From: an uncultured Clostridium sp.
GTDB taxonomy: Bacteria; Bacillota; Clostridia; Clostridiales; Clostridiaceae
Direction of reading: 5' to 3'
NCBI RefSeq assembly: GCF_934754915.1
Contig: NZ_CAKVKB010000001.1
Location: forward strand, 37,129 to 101,128
DNA length: 64,000 bases
The notes beneath the pieces were generated by a model. That model searched no databases and was not told where the DNA came from. It worked only from the letters and a program-made list of their open reading frames with translations. Position numbers and translations under genes: made by a program. Positions 8,400 to 15,683 of this stretch are shown here, one piece after another (the stretch's first letter is position 1; each line of letters begins with the position of its first letter).

Positions 8400-9323
8400 T
8401 TAATAATAATGATTTGGTAGTTTTATTAAAAATGAAGTCTTTTTAAATGGAGTACTTTTCACCACAATGCTTCCTTCAAGACTTTCTACTAATTTTTTTA
8501 CTATAGTTAATCCAAGTCCACTGCTTTTCATTGCTGCACTTCTAGATTTCTCAGCCGTATACAATCTGTCAAATATGTGATTAATATCATCAGCTGCAAT
8601 TCCACTTCCATTATCCCAAACTTCTATATATACATACATTGAATCACTAGATAAGTTAATACCTATTTTACTTGCCCCTGTTCCATGCTTTAATGAATTG
8701 TTAATTAAATTATTCAAAATTCTATTCATTATTTTTTCATCACATAATAGATAAATATCCTTTTCTCCAATATTTATCTCAGGCTCAATATTTAATTTTT
8801 GTATTTCTGAAAAAAAGGAAATTATATTTTGTCTTATAATTTCTGATAAATTAATATTCTTAAAATTTAAATTTATATCATTTGAATCCAGTTTTGAAAC
8901 CTGAAAAAATTCTTCCATTAAGTCATAAAGAAAATTCCCTTTGTCATATATAATCTTTAAATACTCTTTTTTCTTAGTTTGATCTAAATTATCTCTTTCA
9001 AAAATAAGTTCCATATATCCAAGCATAGATGTTAATGGAGTTCTTAAATCATGAGATATATTTGATATCATTCTTTTTTGTGATTCTTCATGATATATAT
9101 TTTCTTTGTTTACTACTTGAAATTTTTCTATTATCCCATTTATTTTCAATGTTAATTCATTTAAAAATCCTATTTTATTTTGAAATCTTATCCTTTGATT
9201 TAAATTCCCATTTATCACATCATCAAGAACCAGACACATATATTTAATTTTTCTTCTTAATGAATATAAAAAGCATATAAGTATAATAATTAAAATTAAT
9301 AATATACAATTTATTATGTCCAT
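8400..9323 (-). CDS. Sensor histidine kinase with a single N-terminal membrane helix
   Basis: A 307-residue kinase that would sense an envelope or peptide signal together with its partner regulator. It has one hydrophobic segment (residues about 5-25, IINCILLILIIILICFLYSL), then a linker, the phosphoacceptor box ISNISHDLRTPLTSMLGYME, the N box ILNNLINNSLKHG, the G1 box EVWDNGSGI and the G2 box SSGLGLTIVKKL. No large extracellular sensor is present. The chosen ATG (9323) lies one base beyond the regulator stop and uses GGAGAT at the regulator's end; a TTG four codons upstream is less likely. The adjacent exporter suggests control of peptide-antibiotic resistance. Confidence 0.87.
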   Translation of the reverse strand: MDIINCILLILIIILICFLYSLRRKIKYMCLVLDDVINGNLNQRIRFQNKIGFLNELTLKINGIIEKFQVVNKENIYHEESQKRMISNISHDLRTPLTSMLGYMELIFERDNLDQTKKKEYLKIIYDKGNFLYDLMEEFFQVSKLDSNDINLNFKNINLSEIIRQNIISFFSEIQKLNIEPEINIGEKDIYLLCDEKIMNRILNNLINNSLKHGTGASKIGINLSSDSMYVYIEVWDNGSGIAADDINHIFDRLYTAEKSRSAAMKSSGLGLTIVKKLVESLEGSIVVKSTPFKKTSFLIKLPNHYY

Positions 9324-9324
9324 A

Positions 9325-10011
9325 TTAATCTCCAAGTCTGTATCCTATTCCCCAGACAGTTTTAATATATCTAGGCGCACTATCATTATCTTCAATTTTA
9401 TTTCTAAGTCTTTTGATATGTACCATTACAGTATTATCATCACTTATAAATTCATCCTTCCATACACTTTGAAATATCTGCTCTTTTGTAAACACTCTAT
9501 TTGGATTAGATAAAAAAAGCTTTAATATATCAAATTCTTTTGGCCTTAGATTCAATTCAATATTGTTTTTATATGCTTTATAATTTCTACTATCAACTTT
9601 TAAATCACCATAAATAAAAACATCTTCATAATTATCAGAAGTATTATTATAATCATTATATCGTCTTAATTGAGCTTTTACTCTTGCAATTAATTCTTTT
9701 ATGAAAAATGGCTTGACCATATAATCATCAGCTCCCATACTAAGTCCTACAACTCTGTCACATTCATCATCTTTAGCTGACAATATAATTACAGGAATTT
9801 TGCTTTTTTCTCTTATCTGTCTTAGAACTTCTATTCCATCAACATATGGTATCATTAAATCTAAAATTACTAAATTTATATTTTCATCATATTTAGAAAG
9901 CGCCTCTTTTCCATCATATGCCTGAATTGTATTGTACATTTCATTTTTTAATGATTCACATAATAAATTATTAATTTCTTTATCATCTTCAACTACTAGT
10001 ATATTTGTCAT
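9325..10011 (-). CDS. OmpR/PhoB family response regulator
   Basis: A 228-residue regulator. The receiver domain has the acidic pair EDD near residue 9, the phosphoacceptor in VILDLMIPYVDG and the Lys of DYMVKPF. The C-terminal winged helix contains LRPKEFDILKLFLSNPNRVFTKEQ and TVMVHIKRLRNKIE and ends GIGYRLGD. The start at 10011 is chosen because GGAGGAATTTTG precedes it; an upstream in-frame ATG would read through this site. It overlaps the ribosome-binding site of the kinase, so the pair is translationally coupled. Likely targets are the exporter genes or its own promoter region, where TTTCAC repeats are found. Confidence 0.9.
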   Translation of the reverse strand: MTNILVVEDDKEINNLLCESLKNEMYNTIQAYDGKEALSKYDENINLVILDLMIPYVDGIEVLRQIREKSKIPVIILSAKDDECDRVVGLSMGADDYMVKPFFIKELIARVKAQLRRYNDYNNTSDNYEDVFIYGDLKVDSRNYKAYKNNIELNLRPKEFDILKLFLSNPNRVFTKEQIFQSVWKDEFISDDNTVMVHIKRLRNKIEDNDSAPRYIKTVWGIGYRLGD

Positions 10012-10071
10012 CAAAATTCCTCCAACTTTCATATATTTTTATACTTACTACTTAAATTCATGTAAATAAAT

Positions 10072-10124
10072 GTCACAAAAAAATATCACAATATTCACTT
10101 TTTATTTTTGAATATCGTGATATT
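10072..10124 (-). terminator. Strong terminator after the 20-codon ORF, upstream of the response regulator
   Basis: AATATCACAATATTCA at 10082-10097 pairs with TGAATATCGTGATATT at 10109-10124 with one mismatch, followed on the minus strand by seven T. It begins 17 bases after the stop of a 20-codon ORF and lies 61 bases before the response regulator start. Confidence 0.8.
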
Positions 10125-10140
10125 AAATATTTAGATTTAT

Positions 10141-10203
10141 CTATTCAATGCTATACTTATAATCTTTCCAACTTGTCATAACTGATTTCTTTAATCTATT
10201 CAT
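10141..10203 (-). CDS. Possible 20-residue peptide gene
   Basis: A short ORF encoding MNRLKKSVMTSWKDYKYSIE, a basic, moderately amphipathic peptide with no signal sequence. AGAGGAGAG lies upstream with about 9 to 11 bases of spacing. A strong terminator begins 17 bases after the stop, so a promoter-to-terminator unit containing only this peptide can be drawn between the chemoreceptor and the two-component genes. It could be a leader peptide or attenuator for the regulator operon, a signalling peptide, or chance. I do not recognise it. Confidence 0.35.
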   Translation of the reverse strand: MNRLKKSVMTSWKDYKYSIE

Positions 10204-10284
10204 TATAACACACTCTCCTCTGCATAATATTAATTTTATAGATGTACAGAAGCTAAACGGTTCTTGGAATGAATACGTAAAAAT

Positions 10285-10309
10285 TTTCACGCTTTCACTT
10301 CCCTTTCAC
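10285..10309. promoter_or_regulatory. Three direct TTTCAC repeats, possible regulator binding site
   Basis: TTTCAC occurs at 10285, 10293 and 10304 (GTGAAA on the minus strand). The 11-base step between the last two is that expected for an OmpR-family tandem site. They lie upstream of the 20-codon ORF and the response regulator gene. Whether this regulator binds here is inference. Confidence 0.4.
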
Positions 10310-10319
10310 GTTATAATTT

Positions 10320-10350
10320 AAACTAATTATAGCACAATTGTAATTAGTTT
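10320..10350. repeat. Inverted repeat after the chemoreceptor gene
   Basis: AAACTAATTA at 10320-10329 and TAATTAGTTT at 10341-10350 pair perfectly with an 11-base loop. It is 45 bases after the chemoreceptor stop but has no real U-tract. The loop and flank contain TATAAT and TATAAC, so it may be promoter DNA rather than a terminator. Confidence 0.35.
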
Positions 10351-10394
10351 ACTAATATATTGCATATTTTCATATATATAGCATCTAATAATAA

Positions 10395-12569
10395 TTATGA
10401 AAGCTTAAATGAACTTACCATTTCATCCATATTTTCAGAAGAATACTCCAATGCATTAGTTGCATTCTTTAATTGTCTAATCTCTAAAAGAATTCCTTTG
10501 ACTATATTTAAGGATTCTTCACTCATATTTGAGTTATTTTCTGTAGTTTTATTAATCTTATCTGCCATAGCACTTACATTATTCATAACTTCACTGACAT
10601 CATTATTTTGATTTTCTGTAATCTTTGTTATTGATTTCATAGATTCAGATATAAGATTCACGTCTTCATTAACTACATTAAATAATTCCATAGATTGAGA
10701 TACCTTTTTCATTGAAATATCAACTTTAGAGTTTATTTCTTCTGCATATTCAAATGCAGATTCTGTATGTCTCTGAATAGAATTTATAACAGCATCAACA
10801 GATTTTGTAGCTTGCTGACTTTCAGTTGCTAATTTTGAAATTTCCTGTGCAACAACTGAAAATCCTTTACCTTCTTCTCCAGCTTTTGCAGCTTCTATAC
10901 TTGCATTTAATGCTAACAGCTGTGTCTGCTCACTAATATCATTGATCATATTTATAACATTTGTAATTTCTTTAGAATTCCTTTGTAAATCTTCAATAGC
11001 AGACACTGTTTTCTTTATTACAACATTTAAATCCTTCATATTCTTTAATACATCATCAGATGATTTATTAGCATTTATAGAATTATCATTTGTATCCTGA
11101 ATAACAGATGATATCTCTAATATCAAACTGTTCATTTCCTGAATTGACGCAGTTATATGTGAAAATTTATCTCTAGTTTTCTGAAATACAGAATTCTGTT
11201 CCTTTGAATTTTCAAGAAGACTCACTACTGTACCCTCAATATTCGCCATACCTTCTTTAACTTCATTGGTTATTTCAGATACAATACCTACTGAATTCTT
11301 ATTTGTCTTAAATGATTTTTTTATTCTTATTAACATTGTCATTTGATTATTTATAAACTTATTAAACCATCTTGATAATTCTCCAATTTCATCATTTGAC
11401 ATCTTGCTTACTCTTTTAGTAAGATTTCCTTCACCCTCAGCTATATCTTGTAATATATCAAGTGTCTTGATTAAAGGATTCTTAACATATTTATTGCAAA
11501 TTATTATGGATGCAGTTGATATTATGAGCCAATCAATAATTGATACAGCTATACTTATATCAGGCATTATACTTCTTACAATTTCTGTTCCACCAAGTAA
11601 AACAGCGCATAATATTGATATGTATCCCGGAATTTTTAGACTTATACCTTTAAAATCATAAATTTCATCAATATCTCCTTCACACATCATACCCCAAACT
11701 TCATCACAATGAGGTGGTGTGATTAATGTACCCTTTCCTCCAACCATTATATGTCTGTAATCGGGATAACCTGGCCAGCAGTCTAAATTTTCACCATTTT
11801 TTATAGTATTAGCAACACCTTGATGTAGTGAATTTGTTGCTGGATCTTTAAATATGATTTCAAATTCAGTATGTTTTTTAATTTTAACTTTACCCCATTT
11901 TTTTGTATTTACACCATCTTTAAGATTTTCTCCAAATGTAAAGGTATCATCTTCAAAACGACTTCTTGATATAGCTGTTCCTGGTTCTATGCCTCTATTA
12001 GATTTAACCATGAACAAATAATTATCTCCTGAATTTTTATATATATGACTATCTTCATCCTGAATTACATTACTCATATCATCATTTAATACTCTGCAAC
12101 ATAATATTCTCAATTCACCTTGATGATTTTTACACACATTCGAAAACATAAGAGTGACTTCATCAAAAAATTTTTTTCCCTTTATATCTGTATCTAAAGT
12201 ATTCTCATCAATATATGGTCCATACATTAATTGCCGGCCTTCCTTTCCAGCCTTAAAATTAGGAAGATAACTCATATCTAAACCTATATGAGTTATGCAT
12301 GATGACAATACCACTTTTCCATCACTATCTAATATAAATATTTCACAAAACTCTTCATATTCTTTGACTAATCCAGCTAAATATTTATTTACAATGTCTT
12401 CATTATCCTCTAATGATAATAGTGAATCTTTGATATTATCTACTTGAGCCCATTTATCACAAAACCAGTTATCTAATGCTTTTTTTCTTCCATTAGATAT
12501 TCCTTCAAAAGTTCTCATTGAAGTTTTAGATATTTTCTTATTTAACAAGTATTTCATTTTTAAATTCAT
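10395..12569 (-). CDS. Methyl-accepting chemotaxis protein with a large N-terminal sensor and no preceding membrane helix
   Basis: A 724-residue chemoreceptor that would signal to CheA/CheW. Residues 1-310 form a sensor-like region (EEFCEIFILDSDGKVVLSS resembles Cache-type domains; GTLITPPHCDEVWGMMCEGD is conspicuous). Two hydrophobic helices follow at about 312-332 and 339-360, then a HAMP segment (LDILQDIAEGEGNLTKRV) and the signalling hairpin with QTQLLALNASIEAAKAGEEG near 548. Usual receptors have a membrane helix before the sensor; here the N-terminus MNLKMKYLLNKKISKTSMR is charged. The ATG at 12569 is chosen because of GGGGGGATTATACT before it. Expression seems to pass through a terminator-like hairpin in the leader. 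Confidence 0.87.
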   Translation of the reverse strand: MNLKMKYLLNKKISKTSMRTFEGISNGRKKALDNWFCDKWAQVDNIKDSLLSLEDNEDIVNKYLAGLVKEYEEFCEIFILDSDGKVVLSSCITHIGLDMSYLPNFKAGKEGRQLMYGPYIDENTLDTDIKGKKFFDEVTLMFSNVCKNHQGELRILCCRVLNDDMSNVIQDEDSHIYKNSGDNYLFMVKSNRGIEPGTAISRSRFEDDTFTFGENLKDGVNTKKWGKVKIKKHTEFEIIFKDPATNSLHQGVANTIKNGENLDCWPGYPDYRHIMVGGKGTLITPPHCDEVWGMMCEGDIDEIYDFKGISLKIPGYISILCAVLLGGTEIVRSIMPDISIAVSIIDWLIISTASIIICNKYVKNPLIKTLDILQDIAEGEGNLTKRVSKMSNDEIGELSRWFNKFINNQMTMLIRIKKSFKTNKNSVGIVSEITNEVKEGMANIEGTVVSLLENSKEQNSVFQKTRDKFSHITASIQEMNSLILEISSVIQDTNDNSINANKSSDDVLKNMKDLNVVIKKTVSAIEDLQRNSKEITNVINMINDISEQTQLLALNASIEAAKAGEEGKGFSVVAQEISKLATESQQATKSVDAVINSIQRHTESAFEYAEEINSKVDISMKKVSQSMELFNVVNEDVNLISESMKSITKITENQNNDVSEVMNNVSAMADKINKTTENNSNMSEESLNIVKGILLEIRQLKNATNALEYSSENMDEMVSSFKLS

Positions 12570-12584
12570 AGTATAATCCCCCCT

Positions 12585-12654
12585 AAAAAATAAAAATACC
12601 ACTAATAAAAATTTATATCTGATAAATTTTTATCAATGGTACTGCCTTAGTGCC
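12585..12654 (-). promoter_or_regulatory. Terminator-like attenuator in the chemoreceptor leader
   Basis: On the minus strand, TACCA...TGGTA (12641-12637 and 12601-12597) encloses ATAAAAATTTA/TAAATTTTTAT, giving a long hairpin followed by TTTTTATTTTTT at 12596-12585, immediately before the ribosome-binding site. A smaller alternative hairpin, GGCACT...AGTACC (12654-12638), uses the same ACC bases and would compete with it. This is the layout of transcription attenuation. No known riboswitch class was recognised, and the leader before it is only about 30 bases. Confidence 0.55.
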
Positions 12655-12675
12655 AATATATTTATTTTTTTAATA

Positions 12676-12704
12676 ATTATACTATTTAAACCTAAAATTG
12701 TAAA
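12676..12704 (-). promoter_or_regulatory. Promoter of the chemoreceptor gene
   Basis: TTTACA at 12704-12699, a 17-base spacer, and TATAAT at 12681-12676 on the minus strand. Transcription would begin near 12669, giving a leader of about 100 bases. The remaining gap, 12705-12896, is AT-rich without clear signals. Confidence 0.75.
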
Positions 12705-12896
12705 TATATTTCAAATATTTTATATAATAATTAAATCGGATTATTTATCTTATTTCTATTCATGTATATTCCAATTCGTAATATTTAACTGACAATCTAT
12801 AATAAACTTTATTATTTAAAATATATATTAATATTAAAGTATAATAAGGCTGATATTATAATATACCAATCTTATTATATGAACTAAAATTATAAG

Positions 12897-13364
12897 TTAA
12901 AATAAAAATTCATTTTCCCAGTCAAAATTTCCAGAATCTTCATAAGTCTGAGGCCAATGGCTACACCAATCTGGCACCTGAAATTTTTCAACTTTTTCTA
13001 TACTTGGTGTATATGGTTTTAAATCTAAAATAATGCTATCATTCATTGCATCAATATAAGTAATATATATTTTTCCTAAATCATAATCAATATGTGTAAT
13101 TTCAGTAACTGAAAAAGCTAATGGATTTGGTCTTTCAGGTGATCTTGTACAAAAAACTCCAAGTTTCTCAGGCGCTTTTTTATAAGGCTTGCTTACCTCT
13201 AAAGTTTTTCTATCTTTAGGATTGTCACATCTATCAAACCACCATAATACATCAATGTGAGAAAATTCATCTAGATGTTTTAATCCATCTATATATTCAT
13301 GATTTATTTGAAGAAACATTTCTTCTCCTTCAACTTTTATTCTTCCAATTTCTTTTAATTCCAT
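12897..13364 (-). CDS. trmO: tRNA (N6-threonylcarbamoyladenosine-37-N6)-methyltransferase TrmO
   Basis: TrmO (TsaA/YaeB family) uses S-adenosylmethionine to methylate the t6A base next to the anticodon of certain tRNAs, tuning decoding. The 155-residue protein has the family's central motif GVFCTRSPERPNPLAFS near residue 78 and the downstream IDAMNDSIILDLKPYTP that completes the beta-barrel active site. It has no extra C-terminal domain, as is common in Firmicutes. The ribosome-binding site is AGGAGGTAATAAATT. A MerR-type promoter lies in the gap between the upstream MerR gene and trmO, suggesting ligand-dependent activation, which is unusual for a tRNA-modification gene. Confidence 0.9.
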   Translation of the reverse strand: MELKEIGRIKVEGEEMFLQINHEYIDGLKHLDEFSHIDVLWWFDRCDNPKDRKTLEVSKPYKKAPEKLGVFCTRSPERPNPLAFSVTEITHIDYDLGKIYITYIDAMNDSIILDLKPYTPSIEKVEKFQVPDWCSHWPQTYEDSGNFDWENEFLF

Positions 13365-13400
13365 AATTTATTACCTCCTGAATATGTTTTTTACAGAATG

Positions 13401-13431
13401 ATAATAACCCCTAACACAATGTGAGAGTCAA
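13401..13431 (-). promoter_or_regulatory. MerR-type promoter (19-bp spacer with central dyad) before trmO
   Basis: On the minus strand TTGACT (13431-13426) and TATTAT (13406-13401) are separated by 19 bases. The spacer holds the dyad CTCACA-TTG-TGTTAG (13425-13411), one mismatch from perfect. An overlong spacer carrying a dyad is the hallmark of MerR-activated promoters, and a MerR gene ends only 8 bases upstream. Confidence 0.65.
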
Positions 13432-13438
13432 CAATTTA

Positions 13439-14254
13439 TTATATTAATGGAATTTGTATTTCTGTAAGATATTCTTCCGGCGATACATTATCACCAGCTC
13501 CTATATGACATATTTGTCTTGAAGGTCTATCAGCCATTTTTTCATTATATTTTTCGATATAATATGCAAGCATTTCATATGCTTTTGCCAAATTAGAATA
13601 TGGCCCATATACCATTGCATATGCCATTTTTTCCACAGCTTCAACTTCTCTATAGATGAAATCCCCTTTATTCTTTCCAATTTCACTCACAATCACTCCT
13701 ACTTCAACATCCACATTCTTTTCCTTGTGTTCAATATCATGATATAATGCTACATTACTATAAACATCCTGCCTTACAGAAATATTTTCTGACTCTATGA
13801 AATCATAAAGTTTATCCCACAAAACTCCTTCGTGAAAATAAGTTGGAATCTTAGCTCTAGTTGATAACATTAAAAATTTATCTGTCTTCTTAAAATTTAA
13901 GTTGCATTGTATTTTAAAATTATTATTTTTCAATTCAGATAAAGTCTTCTCTATTTTTTCAATTCTTTTATTTTCTAACTCTATTTCCCTTTTAATTTCA
14001 ATTTTTTTATTTTCAAGCTCCTTAACAATATCTATCTCATCATTATCTATAATATTCTTTATTTCTGCAATTGAAAATTTAGCATCCCTTAATAAAATAA
14101 TTTTTTGAAGCAATGGTATTTGCTTTGCAGAATACATTCTGTATCCTGTAAATTCATTAACCTTCTCTGGTTTAAATATTCCTATTTCATCATAATATCT
14201 CAACATTCTGATTGACACCTGAGTAAGCTTAGAAAATTCACCTATTTTAAACAT
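13439..14254 (-). CDS. MerR family regulator with a GyrI-like effector domain (BmrR/BltR type)
   Basis: A 271-residue activator. The N-terminal MerR helix-turn-helix is FKIGEFSKLTQVSIRMLRYYDEIG, and the wing region is NEFTGYRMYSAKQIPLLQKI. A coiled-coil linker follows (EIVKELENKKIEIKREIELE). The C-terminal half (from about residue 115) resembles GyrI-like small-molecule-binding domains, with MAYAMVYGPYSNLAKAYEML and a final SPEEYLTEIQIPL. The start at 14254 follows GGAGGATTGT. The only promoter with MerR architecture seen nearby is the one driving trmO just downstream. The ligand is unknown; family members bind lipophilic drugs. Confidence 0.87.
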   Translation of the reverse strand: MFKIGEFSKLTQVSIRMLRYYDEIGIFKPEKVNEFTGYRMYSAKQIPLLQKIILLRDAKFSIAEIKNIIDNDEIDIVKELENKKIEIKREIELENKRIEKIEKTLSELKNNNFKIQCNLNFKKTDKFLMLSTRAKIPTYFHEGVLWDKLYDFIESENISVRQDVYSNVALYHDIEHKEKNVDVEVGVIVSEIGKNKGDFIYREVEAVEKMAYAMVYGPYSNLAKAYEMLAYYIEKYNEKMADRPSRQICHIGAGDNVSPEEYLTEIQIPLI

Positions 14255-14273
14255 ACAATCCTCCAGCATAATA

Positions 14274-14302
14274 GAAAAAGACTGTTGCAAAATACAACAG
14301 TC
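14274..14302 (-). terminator. Terminator of ilvC
   Basis: GACTGTTG at 14280-14287 pairs with CAACAGTC at 14295-14302; the minus strand continues with five T. It lies 46 bases after the ilvC stop. Confidence 0.8.
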
Positions 14303-14347
14303 CTAATCTTTATATTATAATAACATTTTAATTTTATCAATTTAAAA

Positions 14348-15373
14348 TTAGTTGTTTATTAACTTATCACTTTCATTGTTCCAGCTGTAAAGTTTTCTGA
14401 TTTCTTCACCAACTTTTTCTGATTGATGTTCAGAAGCTAACTTTCTCATTGCTTTGAAGTGAGCTTGTCCTCCAGCTGCTGACATGTCTAATAAGAAGTC
14501 TTTTGCAAATGTACCATCTTGGATATCCTTAAGAATCTTCTTCATAGTCTTCTTAGTTTCTTCAGTAATAAGTTTTGGTCCAGTTATGTAGTCACCATAT
14601 TCAGCTGTATTAGAAATTGAGTATCTCATTCCAGCAAAACCTGATTGATATATAAGGTCTACTATTAACTTCATTTCATGTATACATTCGAAGTAAGCAT
14701 TTCTTGGATCATATCCAGCTTCTACTAATGTTTCAAATCCAGCTTGCATTAATGCACAAACACCACCACAAAGAACTGCTTGTTCACCAAATAAATCAGT
14801 TTCAGTTTCAGTTCTGAATGTTGTTTCAAGAACACCAGCATTTGCTCCACCAATTGCTGCTGCATAAGCAAGAGCCATTTGTAAAGCCTTACCAGTAGCA
14901 TCTTGATGTACTGCTACAAGACAAGGAACTCCTTTTCCAGCTTGATATTCGCTTCTTACAGTATGTCCTGGTCCCTTTGGAGCGATCATAGTTACATCTA
15001 CATCTTTAGGTGGAATTATTTGATTGAAGTGAATGTTGAATCCATGAGCAAACATTAACATGTTACCTGGTTCTAAGTTTGGTTCGATATCTTTCTTATA
15101 CATTGCTGCTTGTAATTCATCATTTATAAGAATCATGATTACATCAGCTTTTTTAGCAGCTTCTGCTGCAGTGTATACTTCAAATCCTTGAGCTTCAGCT
15201 TTAGCCCATGATTTACTTCCTTTATATAGACCAATGATAACATTACAGCCTGATTCCTTTGCATTTAATGCATGAGCATGTCCTTGGCTTCCGTAACCAA
15301 TAACAGCTATTGTTTTACCATTTAATAATGATAAATCACAATCTTGTTGATAAAAAATTCTTGCTTGATTCAT
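14348..15373 (-). CDS. ilvC: Ketol-acid reductoisomerase IlvC
   Basis: Catalyses isomeroreduction of acetolactate or acetohydroxybutyrate, the second step of valine, leucine and isoleucine synthesis. The 341 residues are a class I enzyme: nucleotide loop VIGYGSQGHAHALN, then the cofactor-specificity loop GLYKGSKSW, MIAPKGPGHTVRSEY, and the metal-binding acidic residues in TETETDLFGEQAVLCGG and FECIHEMKLIVDL. The ATG at 15373 is preferred over a TTG three codons upstream. It stands alone, not in an ilv operon, with its own consensus promoter and terminator. The Tyr in the specificity loop, where Arg is common, may matter for NADPH/NADH choice. Confidence 0.96.
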   Translation of the reverse strand: MNQARIFYQQDCDLSLLNGKTIAVIGYGSQGHAHALNAKESGCNVIIGLYKGSKSWAKAEAQGFEVYTAAEAAKKADVIMILINDELQAAMYKKDIEPNLEPGNMLMFAHGFNIHFNQIIPPKDVDVTMIAPKGPGHTVRSEYQAGKGVPCLVAVHQDATGKALQMALAYAAAIGGANAGVLETTFRTETETDLFGEQAVLCGGVCALMQAGFETLVEAGYDPRNAYFECIHEMKLIVDLIYQSGFAGMRYSISNTAEYGDYITGPKLITEETKKTMKKILKDIQDGTFAKDFLLDMSAAGGQAHFKAMRKLASEHQSEKVGEEIRKLYSWNNESDKLINN

Positions 15374-15548
15374 TGTGTACAACCCCCAAAAAAAAATAAT
15401 ATTTTTTTAAATTTGCATTGCCTTCAATTATAATACATAATTACAGGTTCTGTAACTTTAAAGTCATTGCTTAAAACTTAAAATAAAGCGCAAATTACTA
15501 ATAATTTAATAACCTTATTTTAAAATCTTTAACGATTATTTATGTTTT

Positions 15549-15590
15549 CGTTATTGTTTTTAGTATAGCAATAACGGTTGTTTTTGTCAA
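15549..15590 (-). promoter_or_regulatory. ilvC promoter with overlapping operator-like dyad
   Basis: TTGACA at 15590-15585, a 17-base spacer, and TATACT at 15567-15562 on the minus strand. The perfect inverted repeat CGTTATTG (15549-15556) and CAATAACG (15569-15576) brackets the -10 box, so a dimeric repressor could block the promoter. The leader to ilvC is about 180 bases; I see no T-box in it. Confidence 0.7.
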
Positions 15591-15615
15591 TCCATACTTA
15601 TTTTAAAACTATTAG

Positions 15616-15662
15616 GAAATTTATAAAAATTTAAACTATTCAAAGAATTATCTTTGAATAGT
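15616..15662 (-). terminator. Terminator after the GH74 remnant
   Basis: ACTATTCAAAGA at 15635-15646 pairs perfectly with TCTTTGAATAGT at 15651-15662; the minus strand then reads TTTAAATTTTTATAAA. It is 22 bases after the stop of the GH74 remnant. Confidence 0.7.
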
Positions 15663-15683
15663 CTAGATTTATTACAAATTATT

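Noticed and set aside
12570..12669. Cyclic-di-GMP or other known riboswitch in front of the chemoreceptor gene
   Set aside because: The leader before the terminator hairpin is only about 30 bases and lacks the conserved c-di-GMP-I core or GNRA receptor; a plain attenuator is all the sequence supports.
13501..13686. Sixty-one-residue ORF in another frame inside the MerR gene
   Set aside because: It overlaps the GyrI-like domain, has no ribosome-binding site and no recognisable motif.
15441..15467. Eight-residue Leu-containing leader peptide (MTLKLQNL) in the ilvC leader
   Set aside because: Three Leu codons in eight are suggestive, but there is no ribosome-binding site and no terminator/antiterminator pair follows, so attenuation is not supported.
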